The notes: a model not told the origin generated them from the letters alone. Shown: positions 16,526 through 26,258, counted from the first letter of the stretch. The stretch is 50,507 bases of DNA from K189A clade bacterium (GCA_902631405.1 CACOYI010000008.1:1-50507), one strand, 5' to 3'. Made by a program: numbers and translations.

Positions 16526-17404
16526 CTATGCGGCCTCCCTTACTCTCGACTCTGCAATCTTGATCGCTCTCTTGATCAAGACACCCACCACCTTTTTGCG
16601 GTAGGCAGCTGTGCCGCGTTTATCAGAAATAGGCGACGCTGCTTCTCGACAGGCGGCTACAGCGTTCTCGATCGTCTCGTCCGAAATTTCATGTCCAACT
16701 AGAGCCTCCCCAGCGCGCTCTACAAGTCTCGCTGTTGGAGCAACGGCACCGATCGCAATCCTGGCCTCAACGCATTTATTGTCTTCAAAAGCGATGGCTA
16801 CCCCTGCGCCAGCGACCGCTATATCCATCTCCGTTCTTGGAATAAATCTCAAGTACGCATCTTTTTTCGTACTCGACGGCGTGGGCACAGACACGCCGAG
16901 TAAAAATTCCCCTGGCTCCAGTGCGTTTTGCCCTACCCCCACCACGAAGTCCTCCACCTGAAGCTGACGACCACCGTCTTTGTTCGCAATATCACAAACT
17001 GCCCCAGCTGCTATTAGGGCGGGAATACTGTCCCCTGCGGGCGACGCATTACATAGATTTCCACATATAGTTGCTCTTCCCTGAACTTGGGTTGAACCAA
17101 TCAAATCTGCCGCCTCCAGCAATCCTGGCAAGAGCGTCTTCAAATTTTGATATTCCTGCATTTGAGCGCTTGGTATCGCAGCCCCTATGTATATCTCTCT
17201 ATCGTTTATCTCTAACCGATTGGTCTCTTTTATCTTCTTAAGATTCACGAGCACATCGGGCTTATTCAAACCTGAATGCATTTGAACCAATACATCCGTG
17301 CCACCAGCCAATAATTTCGCCAGCTGACTCTCATTTGCCGCTTCTAGCAGTAGTGAGATAACTTCATCGACTGAATTCGGTGCATAGTACCCTTGCAACC
17401 CCAT
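16526..17404 (-). CDS. FAD-binding subunit of a molybdenum hydroxylase (CoxM-like)
   Basis: From the ATG at 17404, with GGAG 5 nt upstream, the protein has 292 residues and begins at the family's usual GYYAPNSVDEVISLL. The first FAD motif is AKLLAGGTDVLVQM, the second TICGNLCNASPAGDS, and a CO-dehydrogenase C-terminal domain follows (GTAAYRKKVVGVLIKRA). Upstream in-frame starts to 17512 would add 36 residues without family precedent. The gene is divergent from the prolidase gene. Confidence 0.9.
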   Translation of the reverse strand: MGLQGYYAPNSVDEVISLLLEAANESQLAKLLAGGTDVLVQMHSGLNKPDVLVNLKKIKETNRLEINDREIYIGAAIPSAQMQEYQNLKTLLPGLLEAADLIGSTQVQGRATICGNLCNASPAGDSIPALIAAGAVCDIANKDGGRQLQVEDFVVGVGQNALEPGEFLLGVSVPTPSSTKKDAYLRFIPRTEMDIAVAGAGVAIAFEDNKCVEARIAIGAVAPTARLVERAGEALVGHEISDETIENAVAACREAASPISDKRGTAAYRKKVVGVLIKRAIKIAESRVREAA

Positions 17405-17522
17405 AAAAACTCCAATACCGACATAATTCGTAGCATTAAGTCTCCCAAGTAATGAGACAAAAGTCATCAAAGTCCCTTGTTGATAGACAACTGCTGTGGT
17501 GTTATTCCGCACTCGTTAACTA

Positions 17523-18950
17523 ATGTCGATACTTCTATCTATGACACCCCCAGAAGATAACCTGGAAAGATTTAAAACAGTTTGGCCAGGAGCCGAGCCG
17601 GATACAGGCTCAGATTTGAAAACTCATCTCGATCAATTGGGTGATCGGTGGTCAAATTCACTTGCGACATCAGGACGTGATATTGCTATCGTCTCCGCTG
17701 GAAAAGCGAGACTGGATTTTCAGGACGATCAAGGACCTACCTTCCAGCCAAATCCTAATTTCTTACAATGGATTGAACCTCGTTTTGCTTCAGAAAGTAG
17801 TCTTCTGCTGCTTTCTCAGGAAAAGCAACCAAAACTTCTTTTTTATCAACCAGAGGATTATTGGCATGCGACGCCGCCTCCACCCGACCACCTTGCTGGT
17901 GAGGTCGATATCGAGATCTTCAAAACTACTGAAGATCTTGACAAGCGTTGCTTCGAACTAGTCACAGGGCAGCGAGCCGCATACATTGGTGACGAGGAAG
18001 CGATTCCGGATATCAATTTAGTATTCGCGTCCAACCCTACTGAACTCGTAAATCAAATTCTCTACACGAGAGCGGTTAAAACAACTTATGAGCTATCTCT
18101 CATTCGAAAGGCATCGGTAATCGGAGCTAGAGGACATCTCGCGGCAAAAGAGGGCTTCGAGCAGAATTTGTCTGAGTTTGAAATCCATATTAAGTTTCTA
18201 GAAGCAACAGGACTTAACGAGCATGCTCTACCGTATGGGAACATCGTCGCCCAAAACGATCATGCCTCACTACTCCACTACCAACATCAAGAACGCCACG
18301 TTCCGGAGCCAATCCTATCTCTCCTGATCGATGCTGGCGGATCCTATAAAGGTTATGCGAGTGATATTACACGAACGTACTGCGCCAGGACTGAACACGA
18401 AGCCCTCGAGACAGGAGTCTTTAAATCGCTGATATTAGCAATTACCAACTTGAAGGACATACTCATTGCGGAAGCTTGCAATGGAACATCCTTTGTTGAC
18501 TTGCAGAGATTAATGCACCAAACCCTCGCGAAAATCCTGAAAGAACACCGCTTGATTAATATTTCTCCTGATGAGGCATTTGAAAGTGGTTTGACAGAGT
18601 TGTTTTGCCCGCATGGCCTCGGCCACATACTCGGCCTGCAAGTTCATGACGTCGGGGGACAGCAGATTTCTGCCGACGGGACACTGAGCCCACCTCCCAC
18701 AAATTATCCGAGCTTGAGATTAACCCGACCGCTTTGCCAAGACATGGTGCTAACCATCGAACCAGGGCTTTACTTTATCCCCTCATTACTGAGAACTCTT
18801 CAGAACTCTACAAGTCTTGACTGGAAATTGATCGAAAGACTCGTTCCATTTGGCGGGATCAGGGTCGAGGACAATATTCGGGTCAATGATACTGGTAACG
18901 AAAATTTAACGCTCAACGCATTTCAAATTCTGGAGCGCCAAAATCAGTAA
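17523..18950 (+). CDS. pepQ: Xaa-Pro dipeptidase (prolidase)
   Basis: Prolidase splits Xaa-Pro dipeptides. The 475-residue protein has an N-terminal creatinase-like domain and a pita-bread metallopeptidase domain with all five metal ligands in order: Asp and Asp in LIDAGGSYKGYASDITRTY, His in PHGLGHILG, Glu in TIEPGLYF and Glu in GGIRVEDNIRV. The sequence resembles PepQ more than PepP. No clear ribosome-binding site precedes the ATG at 17523; a second ATG lies at 17541. The DPP-IV-like gene follows 49 nt downstream, suggesting shared proline-peptide use. Confidence 0.88.
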   Translation: MSILLSMTPPEDNLERFKTVWPGAEPDTGSDLKTHLDQLGDRWSNSLATSGRDIAIVSAGKARLDFQDDQGPTFQPNPNFLQWIEPRFASESSLLLLSQEKQPKLLFYQPEDYWHATPPPPDHLAGEVDIEIFKTTEDLDKRCFELVTGQRAAYIGDEEAIPDINLVFASNPTELVNQILYTRAVKTTYELSLIRKASVIGARGHLAAKEGFEQNLSEFEIHIKFLEATGLNEHALPYGNIVAQNDHASLLHYQHQERHVPEPILSLLIDAGGSYKGYASDITRTYCARTEHEALETGVFKSLILAITNLKDILIAEACNGTSFVDLQRLMHQTLAKILKEHRLINISPDEAFESGLTELFCPHGLGHILGLQVHDVGGQQISADGTLSPPPTNYPSLRLTRPLCQDMVLTIEPGLYFIPSLLRTLQNSTSLDWKLIERLVPFGGIRVEDNIRVNDTGNENLTLNAFQILERQNQ

Positions 18951-18999
18951 CCTAGAACCGCAGGACATTTTCTCCACAACTCCCTTAAGGGAAACCCCA

Positions 19000-21135
19000 A
19001 TGTCCAAATTTGCTTGGTCGGAGAGCACCGATTACTTGGGTTATTTAAAGGGCAACAACACGCAACACAACTCTTTGTGTTTCCATGTCTGGGCGTTTAA
19101 AACAAATCAGCATATCCAAATATATCCTCGCCCAGACGAGCCTCAGGGAAACAGCTCTGGCAATGAGATTGATCACCTCACGGATGCCGAGAAGGCTGAT
19201 CGAGAGAGACAAAGAAACTTCACGACAGGAGTCAGAGACTTCTTCTGGTTCCAGGGAAGGCACAAAGTTCTCCTGCTGCAAGATGGGAACGCTCTCACTG
19301 TAGAGATTTCCGAAAACTCAGAAAGGGTCGAGATTCTATACGATGCCAAAACTCGAAAAAGCAGAGCTAGCGGGTTTCAATTGAGTCCTAGGAATCGGTA
19401 TTTGAGTTATGTAAGAGATAACGACCTCTATGTTCGAGATATCTCGAATCCTCAATCGACTGATGGGGAAATACAAATAACTTCGGATGGCGATGCGGTT
19501 GTATCTAATGGCCTGGCCGATTTCATTGCTGCTGAAGAGATGCACCGACATGTCGGACATTGGTGGTCCAAAGACGATAAAAAAATCTATTTTACAAAAG
19601 TTAATACAAGCAAGGTTCAGGTTAGTACAAGAACCGAGATTAACGCCGATCAAACTAGAAGCTTAGAGCAACGCTATCCCTATGCAGGTGAGGACAATGC
19701 CGACTCAAAACTTTTCGAATATGACTTGGATTCGAGCGTTACTCGGGAGCTTTGGAGAAATAAAATAGATGGAAATGATTACTATCTCTCTCGTGTTCAC
19801 GTAACAAAGTCGAATCTTTATATTCAGACGCAGGATCGTTTGCAGCGTAACTTGTTACTTAAGAAATTGTCTGCTAATCGTGGTGAGTGGCTAGAACTGC
19901 ACCGTGAATCGTCAATGACATGGACCAATCTATCAGACGATTTCGTAGAATTAGACAACCTGACTCTGGCGATTACGGACGAAAACAACGATCTGCGTAA
20001 AGTTTCGCTGGTCAATAACACCAAGCTTTATTGCCAAGAATTAGACCAGCCCACCTTCGTCAATAAGATCGTCTCGGCAGATAACAAATTCATATACGTG
20101 GAGGGTTGGGACGCCACGCCGGTAGAGAATCATTTGTTTCGTATTCCCCTCAATGGCGAGCCGAAAACTCAGCTTACAAAACAACCGGGGTGGCACCAGA
20201 CAACATTCTCGAGAGATTCAGCTTTTTACGTGGATCAATTCACCAGCACACAAGTCCCAATGATGACAATCGTCTGCAACATTGCCGGTAGTGATGGGAA
20301 AGAACCAAAAATCATCTATCAAGAGAATATAAATGACCTCCACCCTTACAAACCTTTCATAGGCTCTCATGCCGATGCAGAGATTGGATTTGTACAAAGC
20401 CACGACGAAACAAAGATTTACTACAAATTAACTAAACCCACTAAAACTGCAACTAAAACCCCAATTATCGTTTACGTTTATGGTGGACCAGGAGTGCAAA
20501 AGGTTAAAAACGAGTGGTCATCGATGGTCGTTCAACTATTTGCTCAAAATGGCTTTGGAGTGCTCGAGCTCGACAATCGAGGCTCATCCAACCGAGGAAG
20601 AAGCTTTGAACAACCCATCTATAAGTCGTTGGGCGGGGTCGAGATAGAAGATCAGCTCTTGGGTTTGGATATGCTAAAAGAAATTGATTGGGCCGACTCT
20701 GAAAATGTTGGAATTTTCGGGCACAGCTATGGCGGCTACATGACCCTTATGGGCCTTTGTCAAAGCACAAGATTTTGCGCAGGAGTAGCTGTCGCGCCGG
20801 TAAGCGATTGGAGACTTTATGATACACACTATACCGAGAGGTATATGGGATTGCCGATCGACAACGAAGAGGGATATGCGAAAAGTAATGTGATCAATCA
20901 GATTCACACTTTAAAGAGCCCGCTGCTTCTAATGCATGGCATGGCAGACGACAATGTCTTGTTCACACATAGTACTCTTCTCATGTCGGCACTCCAAAAG
21001 AACGGGAAGGATTTTGATCTGATGACTTATCCTGGCGCGAAACATTCAATGCAGGAGGAACATGTCTCCATCCACCGTTTCAGAAAAATCCTCGGTTTCT
21101 TTAATTTTCACTTGAAAAGACCAGCAGACCTGTAA
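19000..21135 (+). CDS. Dipeptidyl peptidase IV-like serine peptidase (S9)
   Basis: The 711-residue protein has an N-terminal beta-propeller and a C-terminal alpha/beta hydrolase domain. The motif FIAAEEMHRHVGHWWS carries the double glutamate that binds the substrate N-terminus in DPP-IV-type enzymes. The catalytic triad is Ser in FGHSYGGYM (about residue 577), Asp in GMADDNV and His in AKHSM. No signal peptide is visible, so it is probably cytoplasmic. With the prolidase just upstream it would release Xaa-Pro dipeptides and then split them. Confidence 0.88.
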   Translation: MSKFAWSESTDYLGYLKGNNTQHNSLCFHVWAFKTNQHIQIYPRPDEPQGNSSGNEIDHLTDAEKADRERQRNFTTGVRDFFWFQGRHKVLLLQDGNALTVEISENSERVEILYDAKTRKSRASGFQLSPRNRYLSYVRDNDLYVRDISNPQSTDGEIQITSDGDAVVSNGLADFIAAEEMHRHVGHWWSKDDKKIYFTKVNTSKVQVSTRTEINADQTRSLEQRYPYAGEDNADSKLFEYDLDSSVTRELWRNKIDGNDYYLSRVHVTKSNLYIQTQDRLQRNLLLKKLSANRGEWLELHRESSMTWTNLSDDFVELDNLTLAITDENNDLRKVSLVNNTKLYCQELDQPTFVNKIVSADNKFIYVEGWDATPVENHLFRIPLNGEPKTQLTKQPGWHQTTFSRDSAFYVDQFTSTQVPMMTIVCNIAGSDGKEPKIIYQENINDLHPYKPFIGSHADAEIGFVQSHDETKIYYKLTKPTKTATKTPIIVYVYGGPGVQKVKNEWSSMVVQLFAQNGFGVLELDNRGSSNRGRSFEQPIYKSLGGVEIEDQLLGLDMLKEIDWADSENVGIFGHSYGGYMTLMGLCQSTRFCAGVAVAPVSDWRLYDTHYTERYMGLPIDNEEGYAKSNVINQIHTLKSPLLLMHGMADDNVLFTHSTLLMSALQKNGKDFDLMTYPGAKHSMQEEHVSIHRFRKILGFFNFHLKRPADL

Positions 21136-21900
21136 TCAGTGTTGCTCACCCTTCTCTCCAGGCTTAAATAAGTCGGAGAAATTACGAGAAGTCACGGCAC
21201 ACAGTTCTTCAAAGTCCATTTTCAAGTGACTTGCTAGAAACTTTGCTGTCTCTAACAAAAAAGAAGGTTCATTGGTCTTTCCTCTGAAGGGAACCGGTGA
21301 TAACCAAGGGGCATCGGTCTCGATCAACAATCTATCTCGAGGGACTATCGACGCCACTTCTCGAACATTCTCTGCGTTGGGAAAAGTAACTATCCCTGAG
21401 AAAGATATGCTGAAACCTCTCGAAAGTGCATACTCTGCTAGGCGCGTAGATTCAGTGAAGCAGTGCAACACACCCCGAGATCCAGGGAAATTCTTAAGCA
21501 CTGCGATCGTATCGTCCTCAGCTTCTCGAGTATGAATAATGACAGGTTTCGAGAGGTCAATCGCAAGAGCCATTTGATATTCAAATGATTGAAGTTGATT
21601 GTGCCTGACATCCTCAAGGCGTTTAAACTTGTAATCTAGACCCATTTCTCCAATCGCTATTGCCTGAACGCAGTCTTCGGAATCCCGGAGCCAGCTCAAA
21701 TCTTCCCCAGCCGATTCAGGATGACAGCCTAAGCTCGCATACACATTCTCATGTCGCTTCGATAACTCTATTACATCTTTGGCCGTTTCTTCATTTACGC
21801 AAACACAAAGCATCGAAGTAATACCGGATCTTGTGGCTTTCAGGATCGAGTCGTCTGGATCTTCGAGATAGTTCAAATGACAGTGTGAATCAACTAACAC
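21136..21900 (-). CDS. tatD: TatD-family metal-dependent hydrolase
   Basis: The 254-residue TIM-barrel protein starts LVDSHCHLNYL (metal-binding HxH), continues with SLGCHPESA, AIGEMGLDYKF, VIIHTREAEDD and GVLHCFT, and ends its active site at LIETDAPWLSP. This is the TatD DNase/hydrolase family at normal length. GTG start; the first 11 nt overlap holB. It is the last gene of the fab-mltG-tmk-holB operon and abuts the convergent DPP-IV-like gene. Confidence 0.93.
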   Translation of the reverse strand: MLVDSHCHLNYLEDPDDSILKATRSGITSMLCVCVNEETAKDVIELSKRHENVYASLGCHPESAGEDLSWLRDSEDCVQAIAIGEMGLDYKFKRLEDVRHNQLQSFEYQMALAIDLSKPVIIHTREAEDDTIAVLKNFPGSRGVLHCFTESTRLAEYALSRGFSISFSGIVTFPNAENVREVASIVPRDRLLIETDAPWLSPVPFRGKTNEPSFLLETAKFLASHLKMDFEELCAVTSRNFSDLFKPGEKGEQH

Positions 21901-22765
21901 CTTTGGACTTCCATTCTTTAGCTTTGTCTCTTTGCAAGAGCCTCTGTAACCAGAGACCCACCAGACGCTCGATGCCCAGCTTTATATTCGTTGAGTTGGA
22001 ATGAACTAACTCCATGCGAAATCGATTAAGAAGCTCAATAAATTCAAGATCCGCGATGTTCGGATTATCAGTTTGCTGCACAAGGATCCTTCTCGCCCAC
22101 GCCTCTATAATCGTTGCAGTATCGGACTGGATTAAATCATCGATTAATTTCGATGGATCTCCAATCGATGATAGCTCAGTGACCCATTTATCCAGATCAA
22201 AACCACTAAGCACAACATAACACTGAGGCGATCTGATCTCGGCGAGCTTATCGTCATCTAGGGAAACTCCGTGTTCTTCTTGAAGCCAATCCGCTAAATA
22301 ACCTTTGTTTGTTTTTACGGTCAGGCTCTGACAACGACTCCTGATCGTGGGTATCAGGGAAGATAAATTTATGGTGTCTAGAAGTAAGTGGGTGTTGTCT
22401 GGAGATTCTTCCAAGACCTTAAGCAGAGCATTTGAAGAGTTCGCATTCATGAGATAGGCGCCTTCGATCGCAACAACTTTCTTTACGGACTTTTGTGAGG
22501 TTTTATACACAAAATCTCCGATTTCTCTAATTTGATCTATCTTGATCACATTCTTTTCTGGCTTAACCCAGAACACATCGGGATGAGCTAACTCATTGGC
22601 TGCCTGAGAAGAGTCTAAAGAAATTATTTTTTTCACCATCTCAGACAATAAGTCTTGGGCAAACCAGCCTCTAGGCGAGCAGACTGCGAGTGCAGGCGGC
22701 AAATTATCCTGCGCCGACATCACCCGCGTTTTCTCTAGTAGTTCAGAGTGCCACGGATAAATCAT
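21890..22765 (-). CDS. holB: DNA polymerase III delta' subunit
   Basis: HolB is a clamp-loader subunit. The 291-residue protein shows the AAA+ lid and sensor features: VVAIEGAYLMNANSSNALLKVLEESP (about residues 100-125) with the SSNALLK element, followed by THLLLDTINLSSLIPTIRSRCQSL containing the SRC motif. The P-loop is degenerate (CSPRGWFAQD) and no zinc-module cysteines are seen. It is shorter than E. coli HolB (334). The ATG overlaps the tmk stop (ATGA). Context (tmk before, tatD after) confirms the call. Confidence 0.9.
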   Translation of the reverse strand: MIYPWHSELLEKTRVMSAQDNLPPALAVCSPRGWFAQDLLSEMVKKIISLDSSQAANELAHPDVFWVKPEKNVIKIDQIREIGDFVYKTSQKSVKKVVAIEGAYLMNANSSNALLKVLEESPDNTHLLLDTINLSSLIPTIRSRCQSLTVKTNKGYLADWLQEEHGVSLDDDKLAEIRSPQCYVVLSGFDLDKWVTELSSIGDPSKLIDDLIQSDTATIIEAWARRILVQQTDNPNIADLEFIELLNRFRMELVHSNSTNIKLGIERLVGLWLQRLLQRDKAKEWKSKGVS

Positions 22766-23412
22766 CTATCAGCGATCGCGGAATCGTTATTTAGAGAAAA
22801 TATAAATTCGGACATATGGCGCCTGATTTCGGAGCCTACATACTCTAAGTTTTTGCTTGCATCGATTAATTTAATTCGTTCCAATTTCTCCGCCAAGTCA
22901 AGATAGCCCGCTCTCACTCGTTGATAAAACTCTAAATTCTCTTTTTCGATACGATCTAACTCACGGTCGGATATCCTGCCACGACTGACATCAGGCTCGA
23001 CATCAAGAAGAAGTGTTAAATCAGGATTAAACCCTTCTTGAACCAACCGACGAAGCGTATCAACTTTTTCAATTGCTATTGAGCGACCAAAAGCCTGGTA
23101 GGCATAGGAGGCATCTGTGAATCGGTCGCTTACGACCCATAAACCTTGATCCAGCTCAGGAAGAATTTTTCGCGTAAGGTGTTGATTCCTGGCCGCGAAC
23201 ATAAGTAACAGCTCGGTCAACCCGTCCATGATCTCAGTTGTTTCTGACAATAGGAGCTCTCTGATCCTTTCAGCTATTTCAGTTCCACCTGGCTCCCGAG
23301 TCACTGTAAAACGAATCCGTTTCTCTTCTAGGAATTCACAAATAACGTCCAAATTAGTTGACTTCCCAACCCCCTCGGAACCCTCCAAAGTAATCAACCT
23401 GCCTCGACTCAT
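22762..23412 (-). CDS. tmk: Thymidylate kinase
   Basis: Tmk phosphorylates dTMP to dTDP. The 216-residue protein has the P-loop LEGSEGVGKSTN (residues 9-20), the substrate motif TREPGGTEIAERIRELLL, and VVSDRFTDASYAYQAFGR with the DR and base-contact residues. The length is standard. Its ATG overlaps the mltG stop and its own stop overlaps holB (both ATGA), giving a coupled mltG-tmk-holB set. Confidence 0.96.
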   Translation of the reverse strand: MSRGRLITLEGSEGVGKSTNLDVICEFLEEKRIRFTVTREPGGTEIAERIRELLLSETTEIMDGLTELLLMFAARNQHLTRKILPELDQGLWVVSDRFTDASYAYQAFGRSIAIEKVDTLRRLVQEGFNPDLTLLLDVEPDVSRGRISDRELDRIEKENLEFYQRVRAGYLDLAEKLERIKLIDASKNLEYVGSEIRRHMSEFIFSLNNDSAIADR

Positions 23413-24473
23413 AAGGACCTCTTCCGCGCTGATTTTCTCAAAATTTGATATTTCCTTACAGCATCGTTGTGTTCAGCTAAATTTTTTGAAAACTGACTAC
23501 TTCCATCACCGCGAGCAACAAAGTAAAGATAATCACCCTCGGCTGGACGGGAAGCAGCCAGTATGGAGCGACGAGAGGGAATCGCGATTGGCGTGGGGGG
23601 CAACCCCCTAGTCGTATAAGTGTTATAAGGTGACTTTATGGCTAAATCTCGTTTCCGTATGTTTCCGTCAAAAGAATCCCCCATCGCATAGATAACAGTC
23701 GGATCGGATTGCAGTTTCATATTTATCGAAAGCCTCTTGTTAAAGACTTGACTAATCTTTGTTGCATCCTCAGCGAGACCAGTCTCTTTCTCGATAATTG
23801 AGGCAAGGATGAGTAGCTCTTCTTCGGATTTCAACGGGAGTTTATCCGCCCTATTGCCCCATATCGAACGTAATTCCTCTGACATTTTCCTGTGAGTAAG
23901 GTTAAGAAAGGAGGTAATACTGGTGCCTTTTTCAACGAAATATGTGTCAGGAAAAAAGATCCCCTCTAAAAAAGGCGTCTCGATTCCTATCAAGTCTTTT
24001 AAAGCATCGATATTGTCCATATTGCCAAGACGGGGCAAATCATTTCGAAACATGACCGACGATTGCAGCTCGCTCAATAACATGCTCACCGTTATGCCTT
24101 CTTTTACCCTTACTCTGTGAGTCGTTGTTTTTCCAGCGCTTATCAACGAAAGAATTGACAAAACTGAAGACCCGGGAGGTATCAAATATTCCCCGGCCTT
24201 AATCTTTTTGTCCAAACCCGTTATGCGAGCATAGACTCTGAACAGTTCGTCCCCTGATAAAAAATCACCTGCAACAAGCTTTCTACCGATTACGGCCAAA
24301 CTTTCCCCGCGCTGAATATCAAGAACAAAAGCATCTTTAGCGTCAGTAGATTTTTTCACCGCGTGATCGACGATTAGACTGCCGGTAAGAAGGGCAAAGA
24401 GGCCAAAGAACAAAAACGCAAAGAGGTATTCTTTACTTTTCTGGGAAAATTTAGGCCCGTCTAGTTTACGCAA
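23409..24473 (-). CDS. mltG: Endolytic murein transglycosylase MltG
   Basis: MltG cleaves nascent glycan strands at the inner membrane. The 354-residue protein has a single N-terminal transmembrane helix (YLFAFLFFGLFALLTGSLIV), a LysM-like part and the YceG domain, with the catalytic glutamate in ILASIIEKETG, then NPYNTY-type sequence (SPYNTYTTRGLPPTPIA). The start is TTG, 10 nt after fabF, with AAGAG ahead. The pabC gene that commonly separates fabF and mltG is missing. Confidence 0.93.
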   Translation of the reverse strand: MRKLDGPKFSQKSKEYLFAFLFFGLFALLTGSLIVDHAVKKSTDAKDAFVLDIQRGESLAVIGRKLVAGDFLSGDELFRVYARITGLDKKIKAGEYLIPPGSSVLSILSLISAGKTTTHRVRVKEGITVSMLLSELQSSVMFRNDLPRLGNMDNIDALKDLIGIETPFLEGIFFPDTYFVEKGTSITSFLNLTHRKMSEELRSIWGNRADKLPLKSEEELLILASIIEKETGLAEDATKISQVFNKRLSINMKLQSDPTVIYAMGDSFDGNIRKRDLAIKSPYNTYTTRGLPPTPIAIPSRRSILAASRPAEGDYLYFVARGDGSSQFSKNLAEHNDAVRKYQILRKSARKRSL

Positions 24474-24483
24474 AGGGGCTCTT

Positions 24484-25719
24484 TCAAAGACTCGTGAATA
24501 TCAGAGTTCCGTTCGTGCCCCCAAAGCCAAATGAATTGCTTGCCGCGGAGGTAAATTTGTGGTCTCTGGCCTCATTTGGAACATAATCCAAATCGCATTC
24601 CTCGTCGGGCTCATCCAAGTTGATCGTAGGCGGCAGAACCTGTTGGTTTAGCGCCATAATCGTCATGATCGCCTCGACAGAACCCGCTGCGCCAAGGAGA
24701 TGGCCTATCATTGATTTCGTTGAGCTGATCCGAAGATCCGTATCCGCACCGAAAACCTGCTTGACACCCTTAGTCTCAGCAATATCCCCTAACGGGGTAG
24801 ATGTCCCATGGGCATTCAAGTAGCCGATTTCATCAGGATTTAATTGAGCATCGTTTAAGGCATTTTTCATGGCTGCCGCCCCACCCTCTCCTGACTCTGC
24901 TGGTCCGGTTATATGAAACGCGTCCGCACTCATTCCGAAACCCGTTAGTTCCGCATAAACCTTCGCGCCTCTCTTTTTCGCCCTATCTAGTTCTTCTAGC
25001 ACAAGAACTCCAGCGCCCTCTCCAAGGACAAATCCGTCCCTGTTCCTATCCCACGGGCGGCTCGCTCTAGCCGGATCATCATTTCTCGTGGATAACGCTT
25101 TCATCGAACTAAATCCAGCAACTGTTATTGGGGAGGTTGCCGCCTCTGCACCCCCAACTATCATAACGTCCGCATCGCCATTTTGGATCATGCGTGCACC
25201 AAACCCGATGTTATGAGTACCGGTAGTACATGCCGTTACTACGGCGAAATTCGGACCGGTGAACCCATATTCTATTGAGATGGCACCGGAAATCATATTA
25301 ATGACAACACCGGGTATGAAAAATGGGGAGACCCTGCGCGGACCACTGTTAACTAGAACTGAGTGCGTTTCTTCAATGGTTCCAATACCACCGATTCCCG
25401 AACCCACCGCAACGCCTACTCTTTCTCGGTCCTCTATTTGCTCACTAAGACCCGCATCTTCAATGGCCTGCTTGGCAGCTGAAATTCCCAACTGGATAAA
25501 TGGGTCTATCCTTCGCGCCTCTTTAGCACTCATGTATTTGCTGGCATCGAAATTGGATACCTGCCCGCAAATCTTTACTGCAAAATCCTCTGTCTCAAAT
25601 GCTTCATTTAGTTTGACCCCCGACTCCCCTGAAAGACTAGCCTTCCAAGATTCTTGAACATCGTTACCAATTGGACTGATCATGCCCATTCCAGTCACAA
25701 CAACTCTTTTTCTATCCAT
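24484..25719 (-). CDS. fabF: 3-oxoacyl-ACP synthase II
   Basis: FabF elongates acyl-ACP with malonyl-ACP. The 411-residue protein has the complete Cys-His-His triad: TACTTGTHNIG (Cys about residue 163), NAHGTSTPLGD and STKSMIGHLLGAAG. The C-terminus ASNSFGFGGTNGTLIF is typical. It follows acpP after 202 nt that contain a hairpin with a T-run. ATG start. Confidence 0.96.
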   Translation of the reverse strand: MDRKRVVVTGMGMISPIGNDVQESWKASLSGESGVKLNEAFETEDFAVKICGQVSNFDASKYMSAKEARRIDPFIQLGISAAKQAIEDAGLSEQIEDRERVGVAVGSGIGGIGTIEETHSVLVNSGPRRVSPFFIPGVVINMISGAISIEYGFTGPNFAVVTACTTGTHNIGFGARMIQNGDADVMIVGGAEAATSPITVAGFSSMKALSTRNDDPARASRPWDRNRDGFVLGEGAGVLVLEELDRAKKRGAKVYAELTGFGMSADAFHITGPAESGEGGAAAMKNALNDAQLNPDEIGYLNAHGTSTPLGDIAETKGVKQVFGADTDLRISSTKSMIGHLLGAAGSVEAIMTIMALNQQVLPPTINLDEPDEECDLDYVPNEARDHKFTSAASNSFGFGGTNGTLIFTSL

Positions 25720-25748
25720 TACCTTTGTCCAGCGAGGCTCAGTTAGTT

Positions 25749-25771
25749 AAAAAAGATAGCGGAAGCTATCT
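25749..25771 (-). terminator. Hairpin with T-tract between acpP and fabF
   Basis: On the minus strand AGATAGC pairs with GCTATCT across TTCC and is followed by six T residues. It lies 30 nt before the fabF start and 151 nt after the acpP stop. It probably acts as a partial terminator that lets acpP mRNA exceed fabF mRNA. The rest of the 202-nt gap shows no convincing gene. Confidence 0.7.
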
Positions 25772-25921
25772 GACGATTTAGGAATATTGGGAAGGTCTCC
25801 GAAACAGCAACGCTTTTCTGGAAAGGAATGCTCATGAGCAACAAATATTATCACCGCGCTCTAGTTACGGGGTTTTCTCAAAAGACAAGCGATAAGCATT
25901 CAGAGCGAGGCTCTGTAATTT

Positions 25922-26155
25922 CTACTGATTCGCTGAGATGTAGTCTATCGCTTCCTTAACCGTCGTTATCTTTTCAGCCTCTTCGTCAGCTATCTCTGTT
26001 TCGAACTCCTCTTCGAGAGCCATAACCAACTCAACAGTATCTAGGGAATCGGCCCCCAAATCTTCTACGAAAGACGCTTCAGCGGTAACTTCCTCTTCCT
26101 TGACACCCAATTGTTCACAGATGAGCTTCTTTACTCTTTCTTCAACGCTACTCAT
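25922..26155 (-). CDS. acpP: Acyl carrier protein
   Basis: The 77-residue acidic protein ([18 protein letters not shown]...) carries the 4'-phosphopantetheine attachment serine in [21 protein letters not shown]. The open frame extends 23 codons further upstream, but the ATG at 26155 has a GGGGGA 8 nt before it and matches the family start. It lies between fabG and fabF as in other Gammaproteobacteria. Confidence 0.98.
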   Translation of the reverse strand: MSSVEERVKKLICEQLGVKEEEVTAEASFVEDLGADSLDTVELVMALEEEFETEIADEEAEKITTVKEAIDYISANQ

Positions 26156-26258
26156 TTTGTCAGTCCCCCAAAAGTCCTTATGGCAGAGCCGGCCAATTCT
26201 ATTTACAAAACAATTCCAATACAAGGACGACTAAAAGCCGCTCTGAGAGACAAAAGAG

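Noticed and set aside
25834-25959. 41-codon plus-strand ORF with an AAAGGA ahead of its ATG
   Set aside because: It runs antisense into the 3' end of acpP, has no recognisable features and is short enough to be chance.
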